Positions 35,194 to 43,729 of a stretch of 64,000 nt of DNA are shown one piece after another; positions within the stretch are counted from its first letter, which is position 1; every line of letters begins with the position of its first letter. Origin of the DNA: Hyphomicrobiales bacterium. Lineage in GTDB: Bacteria > Pseudomonadota > Alphaproteobacteria > Rhizobiales > Ancalomicrobiaceae. A program made the position numbers and the translations under genes. The notes under the pieces were generated by a model. That model worked only from the letters and a program-made list of their open reading frames with translations, did not search any database and was not told the origin of the DNA. Location: positions 1-64,000 of the forward strand of contig JAJTBO010000006.1 in assembly GCA_021286855.1 (NCBI GenBank). The letters are read 5' to 3'.

Positions 35194-35592
35194 ATGACGC
35201 GTCTCGGCATCTTCATGATCCTCTTGCCGGCGCTCGCAGGATGCGCCGGCGAGCCCGACGGCTGGTCCCGGGCGATGGAATATTCCTGGGACGTGGCGAC
35301 CGTCACCGTGAACGGGGCCGAGTATCGGGTGCTGGAGCACCCGAACAACGGACCGGCCGGCGGACGCATCATGACCACCCCGAGCATCGGCAAGGCGTTG
35401 GAAATCGGCGTCGTCGAGGGGTCGACGCACGGCGCGAAGTCGGCCGCCCCGTCGATCGAGGCGCATCGCGCGGCGGCGCGGGCGCGCCTCGACGCGACCG
35501 GCCGCAAGGCCTGCCTGATCGAAGGCGGCCATGAGCTGATCAAGGTTCAGTTCGAGTTCGTCTTCACCTGCCCGACCACAGGCAAGTCCTGA
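35194..35592 (+). CDS. Small putative lipoprotein, unknown function
   Basis: 132 residues. A lipoprotein signal with lipobox PALAGC (C17) is followed by a small domain (about 25-130) with two further cysteines near the C-terminus (ACLIEG, FTCPTT). I do not recognise the family. ATG at 35194 has a strong GGGAGGAG before it. It is 29 bases after gcrA on the same strand and could be read from the gcrA promoter. Convergent with phoB. Confidence 0.72.
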   Translation: MTRLGIFMILLPALAGCAGEPDGWSRAMEYSWDVATVTVNGAEYRVLEHPNNGPAGGRIMTTPSIGKALEIGVVEGSTHGAKSAAPSIEAHRAAARARLDATGRKACLIEGGHELIKVQFEFVFTCPTTGKS

Positions 35593-35615
35593 TTCCACGA
35601 GATCGGCCGCGCGCC

Positions 35616-36314
35616 TCAGGCGCCGGTGGCGAACCGGTCGTCGAAGGCGTAGCCGGAGCCGCGCACGGTGCGGATCGGGTCGCGTTCGCGGGCGCGGTTG
35701 ATCGCCTTGCGCAGACGGCCGACGTGGACGTCGACGGTGCGCTCGTCGACGTAGACGTCCATGCCCCAGACGCCGTCGAGCAGCTGCTCGCGCGAGAAGA
35801 CGCGGCCGGGCGACTGCATCAGGAACTCGAGCAGGCGGAATTCGGTCGGTCCGAGATGGACTTCACGGCCGGAGCGGCGGCAGCGTTTGGTCTCGCGGTC
35901 GAGCTCGAGGTCGCCGGCCTTGAGCAGAGTGGAGACCAACTCGGGCCGGGCGCGCCGCAGCATGGCGCGGACGCGGGCCATCAGCTCGGCGGTGGAGAAG
36001 GGCTTGACGACATAGTCGTCGGCGCCGGTGGAGAGGCCGCGGATGCGCTCGCTCTCCTCGCCACGGGCGGTCAGCATGATGATCGGCAGACGCTCGGTCT
36101 CCGGCCGCGTCCTGAGCCGACGGCACAATTCGATGCCGGAGAGGCCGGGCAGCATCCAGTCGAGGATCAACAGATCGGGCACACTCTCGCGGAGGCGGGT
36201 GTCGGCGTCGTCGCCGCGCGGGCAGACCTCGACCTCGTAACCTTCGCTCTCGAGATTGTAGCGGAGGAGGAGACCCAATGCCTCCTCGTCCTCGACGATC
36301 AGAACGCGCGCCAT
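35616..36314 (-). CDS. phoB: Phosphate regulon response regulator PhoB
   Basis: OmpR/PhoB-type response regulator, 232 residues. Receiver domain 1-120 with the phosphoacceptor Asp in LLILDWMLPG and the KPF motif (VVKPFS); winged-helix DNA-binding domain about 130-228 (RVFSREQLLDGVWGMDVYVDERTVDVHV, shown here only as landmarks RVFSREQLLD and VDERTVDVHV). It controls the Pho regulon when phosphate is scarce. 16 bases after phoU on the same strand, with phoR upstream. Confidence 0.95.
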   Translation of the reverse strand: MARVLIVEDEEALGLLLRYNLESEGYEVEVCPRGDDADTRLRESVPDLLILDWMLPGLSGIELCRRLRTRPETERLPIIMLTARGEESERIRGLSTGADDYVVKPFSTAELMARVRAMLRRARPELVSTLLKAGDLELDRETKRCRRSGREVHLGPTEFRLLEFLMQSPGRVFSREQLLDGVWGMDVYVDERTVDVHVGRLRKAINRARERDPIRTVRGSGYAFDDRFATGA

Positions 36315-36330
36315 CGATGCCTCGTTCGGT

Positions 36331-37044
36331 TCAGGCGTCGCCTTCGAGCTTCATCTGCTCGGCGTCGTTGACCTTCGGACGATCGTCCGAGACCACTTCG
36401 CCGGTGACCATGTAGGCGACCGCCTCGGCGACGTTGGTGGCGTGATCGCCCATCCGCTCGATGTTCTTGGCGCAGAACAGGAGATGCGTGCAGAAGGTGA
36501 TGTTGCGCGGATCTTCCATCATGTAGGTGAGGAGTTCGCGGAACAGCGAGGTGTAGAGCGCGTCGATCTGCTCGTCGCGCTCGCGCACCGCCATCGCCGC
36601 CTCGACGTCGCGGGCGGTGAAGGCGTCGAGGACGGCCTTGAGCTGCTCGAGGGCGATGTCGGCGAGATGCTCGACGCCGATGACGATGCTCTTGACCTGG
36701 ACCTGACCGCCCATCGCGATGACGCGCTTGGCGATCGACTTGGCGAGGTCGCCGACGCGCTCGAGGTCGCCGGAGACCCGCATCGCCACGAAGATCTGGC
36801 GCAGGTCGGAGGCCATCGGCTGGCGACGGGCGATGATCGTGATCGCCTGCTCTTCGACGGTGCGCTGCAGCCGGTCGAGGCGGGCGTCGGACAGAATGAC
36901 CCGCTGGGCGAGGCCGGTGTCGCCGCGGACCAGCGCGCCGATCGCATCGGCGACGAGGCCTTCCGCCATGCCGCCCATTTCGGCGATGCGGCCGGCGAGT
37001 TCCTTCAGCTCCTGGTCGTAGGCGACCACGGTATGATTGGTCAT
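36331..37044 (-). CDS. phoU: Phosphate signalling protein PhoU
   Basis: Two-repeat helical PhoU protein, 237 residues, that couples phosphate transport state to PhoR activity. The repeated core motif is visible as DLERVGDLAKSIAKR and NIERMGDHATNVAE, including the metal-binding acidic residues. ATG at 37044 (MTNHTVVAYDQEL) is the family start. Operon with phoB; a candidate Pho box lies 87 bases upstream. The pst transporter genes that usually separate phoR and phoU are absent. Confidence 0.95.
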   Translation of the reverse strand: MTNHTVVAYDQELKELAGRIAEMGGMAEGLVADAIGALVRGDTGLAQRVILSDARLDRLQRTVEEQAITIIARRQPMASDLRQIFVAMRVSGDLERVGDLAKSIAKRVIAMGGQVQVKSIVIGVEHLADIALEQLKAVLDAFTARDVEAAMAVRERDEQIDALYTSLFRELLTYMMEDPRNITFCTHLLFCAKNIERMGDHATNVAEAVAYMVTGEVVSDDRPKVNDAEQMKLEGDA

Positions 37045-37130
37045 CGAGTGGACTCCTCGTGTCGTCGGGGCGCCGCCTTCGGGCAATGACTGCTCGACCG
37101 CTCGCCCCCCGGCGCGGTCGACCCGTTTCT

Positions 37131-37159
37131 ATGACATCGAAACGTCAAATTGATGACGG
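37131..37159 (-). promoter_or_regulatory. Candidate Pho box upstream of phoU-phoB
   Basis: On the minus strand three 7-mers, CCGTCAT, TTGACGT and ATGTCAT, are spaced exactly 11 bp apart (plus-strand 37153-37159, 37142-37148, 37131-37137). The first and third each match the PhoB half-site CTGTCAT at six of seven positions, the middle one at four. Suggests PhoB autoregulation of phoU-phoB. Confidence 0.6.
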
Positions 37160-37165
37160 TTCAAC

Positions 37166-38485
37166 TCATTGTTTTTTATTGACTTCACCCCCACCCCACC
37201 GGTCCAGTACGACGGTGAATGTGGAGCCTTCGCCGAGCCGGCTGACGATGTCGAGACGGCCGCCGTGGCGGTTGACGATGTGTTTGACGATGGCGAGGCC
37301 GAGCCCGGTGCCGCGCTTGGCGCCGGAGGTTTCGGCATGGGCGCGATAGAAGCGTTCGGTCAACCGCGGCAGGTGGACGGGGTCGATGCCGTCGCCGTGA
37401 TCGCGCACCGCCACGGCGACGTGGCCGCCCTCGTCGCGGGCCGTGATCTCGATCCGGTCGCCGCCGTATTTCACCGCGTTCTCGACGAGATTGGTGAAGA
37501 CCTGGATCAATTCGTCACGGTCGCCGCGCACCGCGCGCGGCGCGTCGCAGCCGGAGAACTCGACCCGGGCCTCCTGGGCGCGGGCGGCCGGGCCGACGAG
37601 ATCGACGACGTGCGACAGGACTTCGCAGAGGTCGACGCGCGCTTCGGGCCGGAGATGGGCCCGCATCTCGACCCGGGAGAGCGACAGCAGGTCGTCGATC
37701 AGGCGCTTCATCCGGGCGGTCTGCTCGGCCATCACGGCGAGGAAGCGCTCGCGGGCGCGGGCGTCGTCGCGGGCCGGACCCTGCAGGGTCTCGATGAAGC
37801 CGGTGACCGCGGCCAGCGGCGTGCGCAGCTCGTGGCTGGCGTTGGCGACGAAGTCGGCGCGCATGCGCTCGAGACGGCGGGCCTCGGTCAGATCCTCGAT
37901 GCGGATCATCACGAAGTCGGGCGGCCGATCGCCGTCGGCGGCGTTGGGCGGCACGTAGAGCGGCGCGAAATGGGCCTGCGACCAGCGCTCGGTCGGCACC
38001 TTGTCGAGCCATTCGATGGTCTCGGAGCGGCCGAGCGCCACCACCGTGTCGACGGCGTCGAGGAGCGCCGTGACGCGGATGGCGAAGGAGAGCGGATCGC
38101 CGCGCTTCAGCGTCGGCACGCGGCTCGCCGCCTCGCGGTTGAACCAACGCACGGCGCCGCCGGCGTCGACGACGATGCAGGGTTCGTCGATCGCCTCGAC
38201 GACGATCTTGACGCCGAGATCCGGCCAGGGGCGACGGCGTCCGCCGGCGCGCGCGGCGCTCGCCGGACGGCGGCGAGCCGGCTCCTCGCCGGAGCGCGCG
38301 AAGAAGCCGAGCGCCACCAGGAGCACGACGACCGTGACCGCGGCCCAGACCGGCACCGCATAGAGCGTGATCGCGGCGACGGCGAGCGCGACCGCGACGA
38401 GCGTGAAGAGAACGGCGCGCGCCGAAATCCGTCCGACCGCGGGGGCGGGCGTGGCGATCTCCTCCGGCGTGTCTTCCAGGCTCAT
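37166..38485 (-). CDS. phoR: Phosphate sensor histidine kinase PhoR
   Basis: Sensor kinase for PhoB, 439 residues. Two closely spaced membrane helices at about 22-65 with almost no periplasmic loop, as in PhoR proteins that sense through PhoU/Pst. PAS domain about 105-200, HisKA with the phosphohistidine in NASHELRTPLAAV, and HATPase_c with N-box NLVENAVKYGG and GTGLGLAIVKHI. ATG at 38485 (MSLEDTPEEI) chosen; upstream extension is low quality. Its stop is 121 bases before phoU. Confidence 0.93.
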   Translation of the reverse strand: MSLEDTPEEIATPAPAVGRISARAVLFTLVAVALAVAAITLYAVPVWAAVTVVVLLVALGFFARSGEEPARRRPASAARAGGRRRPWPDLGVKIVVEAIDEPCIVVDAGGAVRWFNREAASRVPTLKRGDPLSFAIRVTALLDAVDTVVALGRSETIEWLDKVPTERWSQAHFAPLYVPPNAADGDRPPDFVMIRIEDLTEARRLERMRADFVANASHELRTPLAAVTGFIETLQGPARDDARARERFLAVMAEQTARMKRLIDDLLSLSRVEMRAHLRPEARVDLCEVLSHVVDLVGPAARAQEARVEFSGCDAPRAVRGDRDELIQVFTNLVENAVKYGGDRIEITARDEGGHVAVAVRDHGDGIDPVHLPRLTERFYRAHAETSGAKRGTGLGLAIVKHIVNRHGGRLDIVSRLGEGSTFTVVLDRWGGGEVNKKQ

Positions 38486-38610
38486 GCCGTTCGCTTCCCT
38501 GGTTCGGTCGCAGGGCCCCTCGGGGTGTGCCGCGACCACTTCGCGGTGCTAGGTTCGACCCGACCGCGACGCGAAGCTCGGCCGCAGCGGGGCGAATCGG
38601 AGATCACACA

Positions 38611-39513
38611 ATGGGCTCTCACCAAGACGAGAAGAAGAAATCCCGATCGGGCAATTCGGATGAGACCGGAGGGGCCTTCGATCTTGCCGATCCGAAGCTG
38701 CCCGACTGGGTGAAGGATCGCGCCTTCGCCTCGGGCGGCTATCCCCACCACGCGCCGCTCGACGAGGACGAATTCGAGGAGACGTTGACCCGTCTGCAGA
38801 TCGAACTGGTCAAGCTGCAGACCTGGGCGATCGCCGAGGGACGCCGGATCGTGATCGTCTTCGAGGGCCGCGACGCCTCCGGCAAGGGCTCGGCGATCGG
38901 GGCGCTCCGGCAATACATGAGCCCGCGCCGCACCCGCGTCGTGGCGCTGCCGAAGCCGAGCGAGGTCGAGGCCGGCCAGTGGTACTTCCAGCGCTACGTC
39001 CACCATCTGCCGACCGCCGGCGAGGTCGTGGTGTTCGACCGCTCCTGGTACAACCGCGCCGGGGTCGAGCGGGTGATGGGCTTCTGCAGCCCGGAGGCGA
39101 GCGAACGCTTCCTCGCCGAGACGCCGCGCTTCGAGGATCTGCTGATCGCCGAGGGCGTGCATCTGGTGAAGTTCTGGCTCGAGGTCGGCCGCGAGATGCA
39201 GCTGTCGCGATTCCACGACCGTCGCCACAACCCGTTGAAGGTGTGGAAGATCTCCGACATCGACATCGCCGCGATCGAGAAATACGACGACTACAGCCGC
39301 GCCCGCGACCGGATGCTGGAGACGACCCATACCGATCGGGCGCCGTGGACGATCGCGCTCGGCAACGACAAACGTCGCCTGAAGCTCAACGTCATCCGCC
39401 ATCTGCTCCGGATGTTCGACTATCCGGACAAGGATCGGCGGGCGATCGGCGAGATCGACGAGAAGGTGATCGGAGTCGAACCGGGGTTCGTCCTCGGCGC
39501 GACGCGGGACTGA
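38611..39513 (+). CDS. ppk2: Polyphosphate kinase 2
   Basis: PPK2-family enzyme, 300 residues, that transfers phosphate between polyphosphate and nucleoside (di)phosphates. Walker A-like FEGRDASGKGSAIG, the lid region PSEVEAGQWYFQRYVHHLP and Walker B VVFDRSWYNRAGVERVMGF are intact, indicating an active one-domain enzyme of the class I type. Divergent from phoR (125 bases between starts), so phosphate sensing and polyphosphate use are neighbours; I see no Pho box in that gap. ATG at 38611. Confidence 0.94.
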   Translation: MGSHQDEKKKSRSGNSDETGGAFDLADPKLPDWVKDRAFASGGYPHHAPLDEDEFEETLTRLQIELVKLQTWAIAEGRRIVIVFEGRDASGKGSAIGALRQYMSPRRTRVVALPKPSEVEAGQWYFQRYVHHLPTAGEVVVFDRSWYNRAGVERVMGFCSPEASERFLAETPRFEDLLIAEGVHLVKFWLEVGREMQLSRFHDRRHNPLKVWKISDIDIAAIEKYDDYSRARDRMLETTHTDRAPWTIALGNDKRRLKLNVIRHLLRMFDYPDKDRRAIGEIDEKVIGVEPGFVLGATRD

Positions 39514-39557
39514 TCGAAGGCGGGAAGATCGACGCGGACGGGCGTGGCCCGCCCTCG

Positions 39558-39917
39558 TCACTTGACGTTGGCGGCGACCAAGGCGCGCCAACCATGGGCC
39601 CATTCGCCGTCGGCGGCGCAGATCTTGTCCCAGCCTTCGACCTCGAGCGCCGCGTCGACGTCGAGATAGAGCTTGTCGGAGGCCTCGGCGTCGAGGCCGC
39701 TCTCGGCGAGCGCGCGGTTCATCGCCCGTCCGATCGCCTCGGACTGGCGCGGCGCGATCGGGAAGCCGCACATCTCGGCGGAGAGCGCGATGCGGTAGAG
39801 CGTCTTCAGCGTCTCGAGCGAGGCCTCGCCGGCGCGCGCGCTGACCGAAGCGCCGAGGAGCACGGCGCCGCCGAGAGCGACGCGCGTGACGATCGAGGCG
39901 AGACGGGCGACGGGCAT
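39558..39917 (-). CDS. Small secreted protein, unknown function
   Basis: 119 residues with a signal peptide (about 1-29, ending SARAGEA), so probably periplasmic. The mature part is helical and has two cysteines (MCGFPI, KICAAD) that could form a disulfide. I do not recognise the family. ATG at 39917 preceded by AAAGGACG. Convergent with ppk2 (45-base gap) and located downstream of the nasS terminator. Confidence 0.72.
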   Translation of the reverse strand: MPVARLASIVTRVALGGAVLLGASVSARAGEASLETLKTLYRIALSAEMCGFPIAPRQSEAIGRAMNRALAESGLDAEASDKLYLDVDAALEVEGWDKICAADGEWAHGWRALVAANVK

Positions 39918-39960
39918 GGAGCGTCCTTTCGGGCGACGATCGAGCGAGGAACGAATCGAA

Positions 39961-39988
39961 AGCCGGCGAGAGGTTCGGCTCGCCGGCT
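39961..39988 (-). terminator. Intrinsic terminator after nasS
   Basis: Perfect 10-bp stem (AGCCGGCGAG at 39961-39970, complement at 39979-39988) with an 8-nt loop; on the minus strand it is followed by TTTCG. Confidence 0.75.
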
Positions 39989-40069
39989 CTTCTGCGATAC
40001 CCGCCGACGGGCGGTGGAGCAATTCGAAATTTCGCTCGGCCACGCCGCGGCTCGGCGCTGTGGCGCGGC

Positions 40070-41299
40070 TCACACAGTCGCGCCCTCGTCGCGCCGCATC
40101 GGCGGATGGGCGTCGAGCCAGGCCTCCGGCGCGGCGGCGTCGAACCGCGCCCCGTCGAAGGGGGCGACGACGCTCTCCGCGGCGGGCGGCGGCGGAGCGA
40201 AGACCGCGTCGAAGACAGCCGGCGAATAGGCGGCGCGGGCGGCGGCGAAGGCGGCCTCGCGGTCGCGGGTCTGGCCCCAGCGCAGCATCTGGGCGGCGAA
40301 CCAAAGGCCGTCGACGCGACGCGGGCGGTTGATCGGCCCGTTCGGCCCCGTCCCGTGGAAGCGCAGGAAGTCGGCGACGTGAATGGCGGGCGCGCCGGGG
40401 GCGAGGCGGACGTCGCCGGAGAGCGCGCGCGTCAGCACCTCGGCGGGCGCGCCGACGATCTCGGGACGGGCGAGGAGTTCGGCGAGCGCGGCGCGGTTCG
40501 CAGGGTCCTCGATCCAGGCGCCGGCGCGGTCGAGGGCGCGCAGCAGGGCGGCAAGCGCCTCGGGGCGGCGTTCGGCGAAGGTCTCGCGGACGCCGAGCAC
40601 CTTTTCCGGCGTCGCCGGAACGATTGCGCCGGTGGCGAGCAGGATGCGGCCGACGCCGGCCTCGACCGCCAGGCTCGGCCAGGGCGAGCCGACGCAGGCG
40701 CCGTCGACGACGCCGCCGGTCATGGCGTCGACCATGTAGGGCGGCGGCACCACCACCAGACGGACGTCGGCGTCCGGATCGAGGCCGGCGGCGGCGAGCC
40801 AGTGACGCAGTTGCTGTTCGTGGCAGGAGAAGGGATGGACCGAGGCGAGGGTCAGCGGCTCCTCGCCGCGGGCGGCGCGCGCCGCGACGACCCGCTTCAG
40901 CGTCGCGCCGACGGCGGCGGGGTCCTCGACGCCGCCCCAATCGTCGACGGCGGCGCGCAGGCTCGCCGAGACGGCGAGCGAATTGCCGCCGTGATTCAGG
41001 ATCCAGGGCGCGACGACCGGGGCGACGAGATGGCCGAGGCCGAGACGGGCGGCGACCGCCATCGGCGCCAGCATGTGGGCGGCGTCGAAATGACCGAGCA
41101 CGATGCGGTCGCGGATGTTGGCCCAGGAGGTTTCGCGGACGAGGTCGAGGGCGAGGCCCTCCGCCGCGGCGAAGCCGAGATCGCGCGCGACGACGAGGGG
41201 GGCGCAGTCGACCAACGGGATGAAGCCGATGCGCAGCCGTTCGAGACCGTGATCAGCGGCGCGGGGACGAACGAGATCGAGCGTCGCTTCGCTCACCAT
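40070..41299 (-). CDS. nasS: Nitrate sensor NasS (CmpA/NrtA-like, cytoplasmic)
   Basis: 409-residue protein of the CmpA/NrtA/SsuA binding fold without a signal peptide, so cytoplasmic. Features such as LRIGFIPLVDCAPLVVARDLG, VVPPPYMVDAM and GACVGSPWPS fit NasS, which holds NasT inactive until nitrate or nitrite binds. The pairing with an ANTAR regulator 49 bases upstream on the same strand makes NasS the best reading. Nitrate reductase and transporter genes are not in the window. ATG at 41299, with GGGGAGG about 14 bases before. Confidence 0.9.
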   Translation of the reverse strand: MVSEATLDLVRPRAADHGLERLRIGFIPLVDCAPLVVARDLGFAAAEGLALDLVRETSWANIRDRIVLGHFDAAHMLAPMAVAARLGLGHLVAPVVAPWILNHGGNSLAVSASLRAAVDDWGGVEDPAAVGATLKRVVAARAARGEEPLTLASVHPFSCHEQQLRHWLAAAGLDPDADVRLVVVPPPYMVDAMTGGVVDGACVGSPWPSLAVEAGVGRILLATGAIVPATPEKVLGVRETFAERRPEALAALLRALDRAGAWIEDPANRAALAELLARPEIVGAPAEVLTRALSGDVRLAPGAPAIHVADFLRFHGTGPNGPINRPRRVDGLWFAAQMLRWGQTRDREAAFAAARAAYSPAVFDAVFAPPPPAAESVVAPFDGARFDAAAPEAWLDAHPPMRRDEGATV

Positions 41300-41348
41300 G
41301 CCCGCCGCCTCCCCGATGCCTCGATCGCCGATGCGTCCATTTCCGTCC

Positions 41349-41936
41349 TCATCCGAACAGTTGCGCCGCCGTGACCACCGACTGGGCGATCTCGGCGAGT
41401 TTTTTCTTCTCGTTCATCGCGGTCTTGCGCAGCAACGCATAGGCTTCGTCCTCGCCGACGCCGCGCGACTTCATCAAGATCCCCTTGGCGCGCTCGATCA
41501 ACTTGCGGTCGGCGAGCTCGGTGCGGGCCTGATCCAGTTCGCGGGAGAGCCGCTCGAAGGCGTTGAAGCGCGACACGGTCATGTCGAGGATCGGCTTGAC
41601 CCGCTCCTTGCGCAAGCCGTCGACGATGTAGGCGGAGACGCCGGCGTCGACGGACGCCTCGATCATCGCCGTGTCGGACTGATCGACGAACATCGCGACC
41701 GGGCGCTTGACCATGCGCGAGACCTGGAACATCTGCTCCAGGACGTCGCGAGAGGGGTCGGCGAGGTCCATCAGGATGACGTCCGGGTCGATCTGATAGA
41801 TCCGCCGCAACAATTCATGCGTCGTGTCGAGGCGCACGACGTCGGCGTAACCGGAATCGCGCAGTCCCTCCTCGAGGATGGCGCTGCGGACCGGATTTTC
41901 GTCGATGACCAGGATCTTCAGCGTGACGTCGACCAC
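41349..41936 (-). CDS. nasT: Nitrate-responsive antiterminator NasT
   Basis: 195-residue protein with an N-terminal receiver-like domain (about 5-125, LKILVIDENPVR) and a C-terminal ANTAR RNA-binding domain (about 130-190, ADRKLIERAKGILMKSRGVGEDEAYALLR). NasT binds hairpins in nas-operon leader RNAs and prevents termination when NasS releases it. GTG at 41936 is fixed by GAGGAGGC five bases upstream. First gene of a nasT-nasS unit and divergent from the CDF transporter. Confidence 0.93.
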   Translation of the reverse strand: MVDVTLKILVIDENPVRSAILEEGLRDSGYADVVRLDTTHELLRRIYQIDPDVILMDLADPSRDVLEQMFQVSRMVKRPVAMFVDQSDTAMIEASVDAGVSAYIVDGLRKERVKPILDMTVSRFNAFERLSRELDQARTELADRKLIERAKGILMKSRGVGEDEAYALLRKTAMNEKKKLAEIAQSVVTAAQLFG

Positions 41937-42074
41937 GGCGCCTCCTCGAGCCTCGATTATCGACGGACGCGGTCGGCTCGACAAGGCCCCCTTCGCACCG
42001 CACGATCGCTCTTGCGCCGCGACGGCGACCCGCCTAAGGGAGGTCGACGGCGTCCATCGGAGCGAGGCAAGTCC

Positions 42075-43475
42075 ATGACGAACAATGCGAATGCCTCTCA
42101 GGCCGAACAGAAGGAAGCGGCCGCGCTGGCCTCGATCGCGGCGAGCGCCGGACTGACCGTCGCCAAGGCGGTGGTGGCCGTTCTGACCGGATCGCTGGGC
42201 CTGCTCTCCGAGGCGATCCACGGGCTGCTCGACGTCGGCGCGACGGTGATGACGTGGTTCGCGGTGCGGATCGCCGACGAGCCGGCCGACGACCTGCACC
42301 ACTACGGCCATGCCAAGATCGAGAGCGTCGCGGCGCTGGTCGAGACGGGCCTTCTCTTCGTCGCCTCCGGTTGGATCATCTGGGAGGCGGTCCAACGGCT
42401 CCTCGGCCACGGCGGCGACGTCGAGGCGAGCCTCGCCGCGGTCGTGGTGGTGATCGCGTCGATCCTGATCGACTTCTTCCGGGCGCGGAACCTGAAGAGG
42501 GTCGCCGAGGCGACCGGCAGCCAGGCGCTCGAGGCGGACGCCCTGCACTTCTCCTCGGACATGTGGAGTTCGGCCGTCGTCCTGGTCGGCCTCGGCTTCG
42601 TCTGGATGGGCTTTCCGCTCGGCGACGCCCTGGCGGCGATCGGCGTCTCCGCCTTCGTCTGCCTCGCCGGCTGGCGGCTCGGCAAGCGCACCGTCGATTC
42701 GCTGATGGACGCGGCCCCGGACGGCGTCGCCGAACGCATCACCGAAATCGCCGAAGGGATCGGCGGGGTGGCGGCGATCGAGCGGGTGCGGGCGCGGCCG
42801 TCGGGCGCCAAGGTGTTCGTCGACCTCGAGGTCGCGGTCAGCCGGATCCGCTCGCTCGAGGACATGGCGACGATCAAGAGCCGCATCGCCGAGGCGGTCG
42901 CGGCGGCGATGCCGGAGGTCGATCTCGCCATCGTCGCCCATCCGCGCGCCCTCGACGACGAGACCCTGCACGATCGGATCATGGTGATCGCGCGCAATCG
43001 CGGCCTCGCCGTCCATCACGTCACCGTACAGACGCTTCCCGACGACCATACTGCGGTGTCGTTCGATCTCGAGGTCGACGGGCGGATGTCCCTGGCCGAG
43101 GCGCATGCGGTGGCGAGCGGCCTCGAGGACGCCATCGCCGAGGAGATCGGACCGGGGACGGAAGTGGAGGCCCACATCGAGCCGATCACCGTCGACCGGC
43201 TGGCCGGGCTCGATCTCGACGCCGCCTCGCTCGCCGAGATCCGGGAAGAGCTCGAGAGCGCGGCGGCGCGCGGCGGCGTGGTCGGCGAAGTGCACGACGT
43301 TCGGGCGCGGGCGACGGAGGAAGGCGTGATCGTCAACTTCCACTGTCACGCAGATCCGAAGATCGGCGTCGCCGAGTTGCATGCGGCGATCGACGACGTC
43401 GAGCGCGCGGTGCGGGCGCGGCATCTCGGCGTGCGCCGCGTCATCGGCCATGGCGAACCGTTCGGGCTCGCGTGA
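42075..43475 (+). CDS. Cation diffusion facilitator with extended cytoplasmic tail
   Basis: 466-residue metal/proton antiporter of the CDF family. Six membrane helices occupy about 20-205. The metal site is H-x3-D in helix 2 (EAIHGLLD) and H-x3-D in helix 5 (ALHFSSD), an HD-HD site that in known CDFs favours zinc. The cytoplasmic part is long: three successive segments of about 80 residues (217-296, 297-383, 384-466) each look like the beta-alpha-beta ZT_dimer domain (repeated pattern FVDLEVAV, VSFDLEVDG, VNFHCHADP). Most CDF proteins have only one. ATG at 42075 after GCGAGGC. Ends with a terminator at 43505. Confidence 0.9.
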   Translation: MTNNANASQAEQKEAAALASIAASAGLTVAKAVVAVLTGSLGLLSEAIHGLLDVGATVMTWFAVRIADEPADDLHHYGHAKIESVAALVETGLLFVASGWIIWEAVQRLLGHGGDVEASLAAVVVVIASILIDFFRARNLKRVAEATGSQALEADALHFSSDMWSSAVVLVGLGFVWMGFPLGDALAAIGVSAFVCLAGWRLGKRTVDSLMDAAPDGVAERITEIAEGIGGVAAIERVRARPSGAKVFVDLEVAVSRIRSLEDMATIKSRIAEAVAAAMPEVDLAIVAHPRALDDETLHDRIMVIARNRGLAVHHVTVQTLPDDHTAVSFDLEVDGRMSLAEAHAVASGLEDAIAEEIGPGTEVEAHIEPITVDRLAGLDLDAASLAEIREELESAAARGGVVGEVHDVRARATEEGVIVNFHCHADPKIGVAELHAAIDDVERAVRARHLGVRRVIGHGEPFGLA

Positions 43476-43504
43476 TATCCGTATTCGGCAAGAAGAAATT
43501 GCAT

Positions 43505-43544
43505 TGCGGCATTTCAGTGCGGGCCGATCGCCTGAAATGTCGCA
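43505..43544 (+). terminator. Hairpin terminator after the CDF gene
   Basis: 13-pair stem with one G-T pair (TGCGGCATTTCAG at 43505-43517; CTGAAATGTCGCA at 43532-43544), 14-nt loop, followed by TTTTC. Confidence 0.75.
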
Positions 43545-43729
43545 TTTTCGGACAAATTCAGCTCTGTTTCCCACACGTTATCTCTGCGAAATTGTGATTT
43601 CGTTAAGCGATGAATGTTCCCATTCGGCAGATGTGACGCGATCGTGACCTTCCCTGGGGAATGCGCGATACGCCGTCCGCCATCGTCGGTCCGTTCGGAT
43701 CGACGCAAACGTCGTCGTGGGGAAACAAG

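Noticed and set aside
38486-38610. Pho box in the phoR/ppk2 divergent gap
   Set aside because: No TGTCA-type half-sites at 11-bp spacing are present there.
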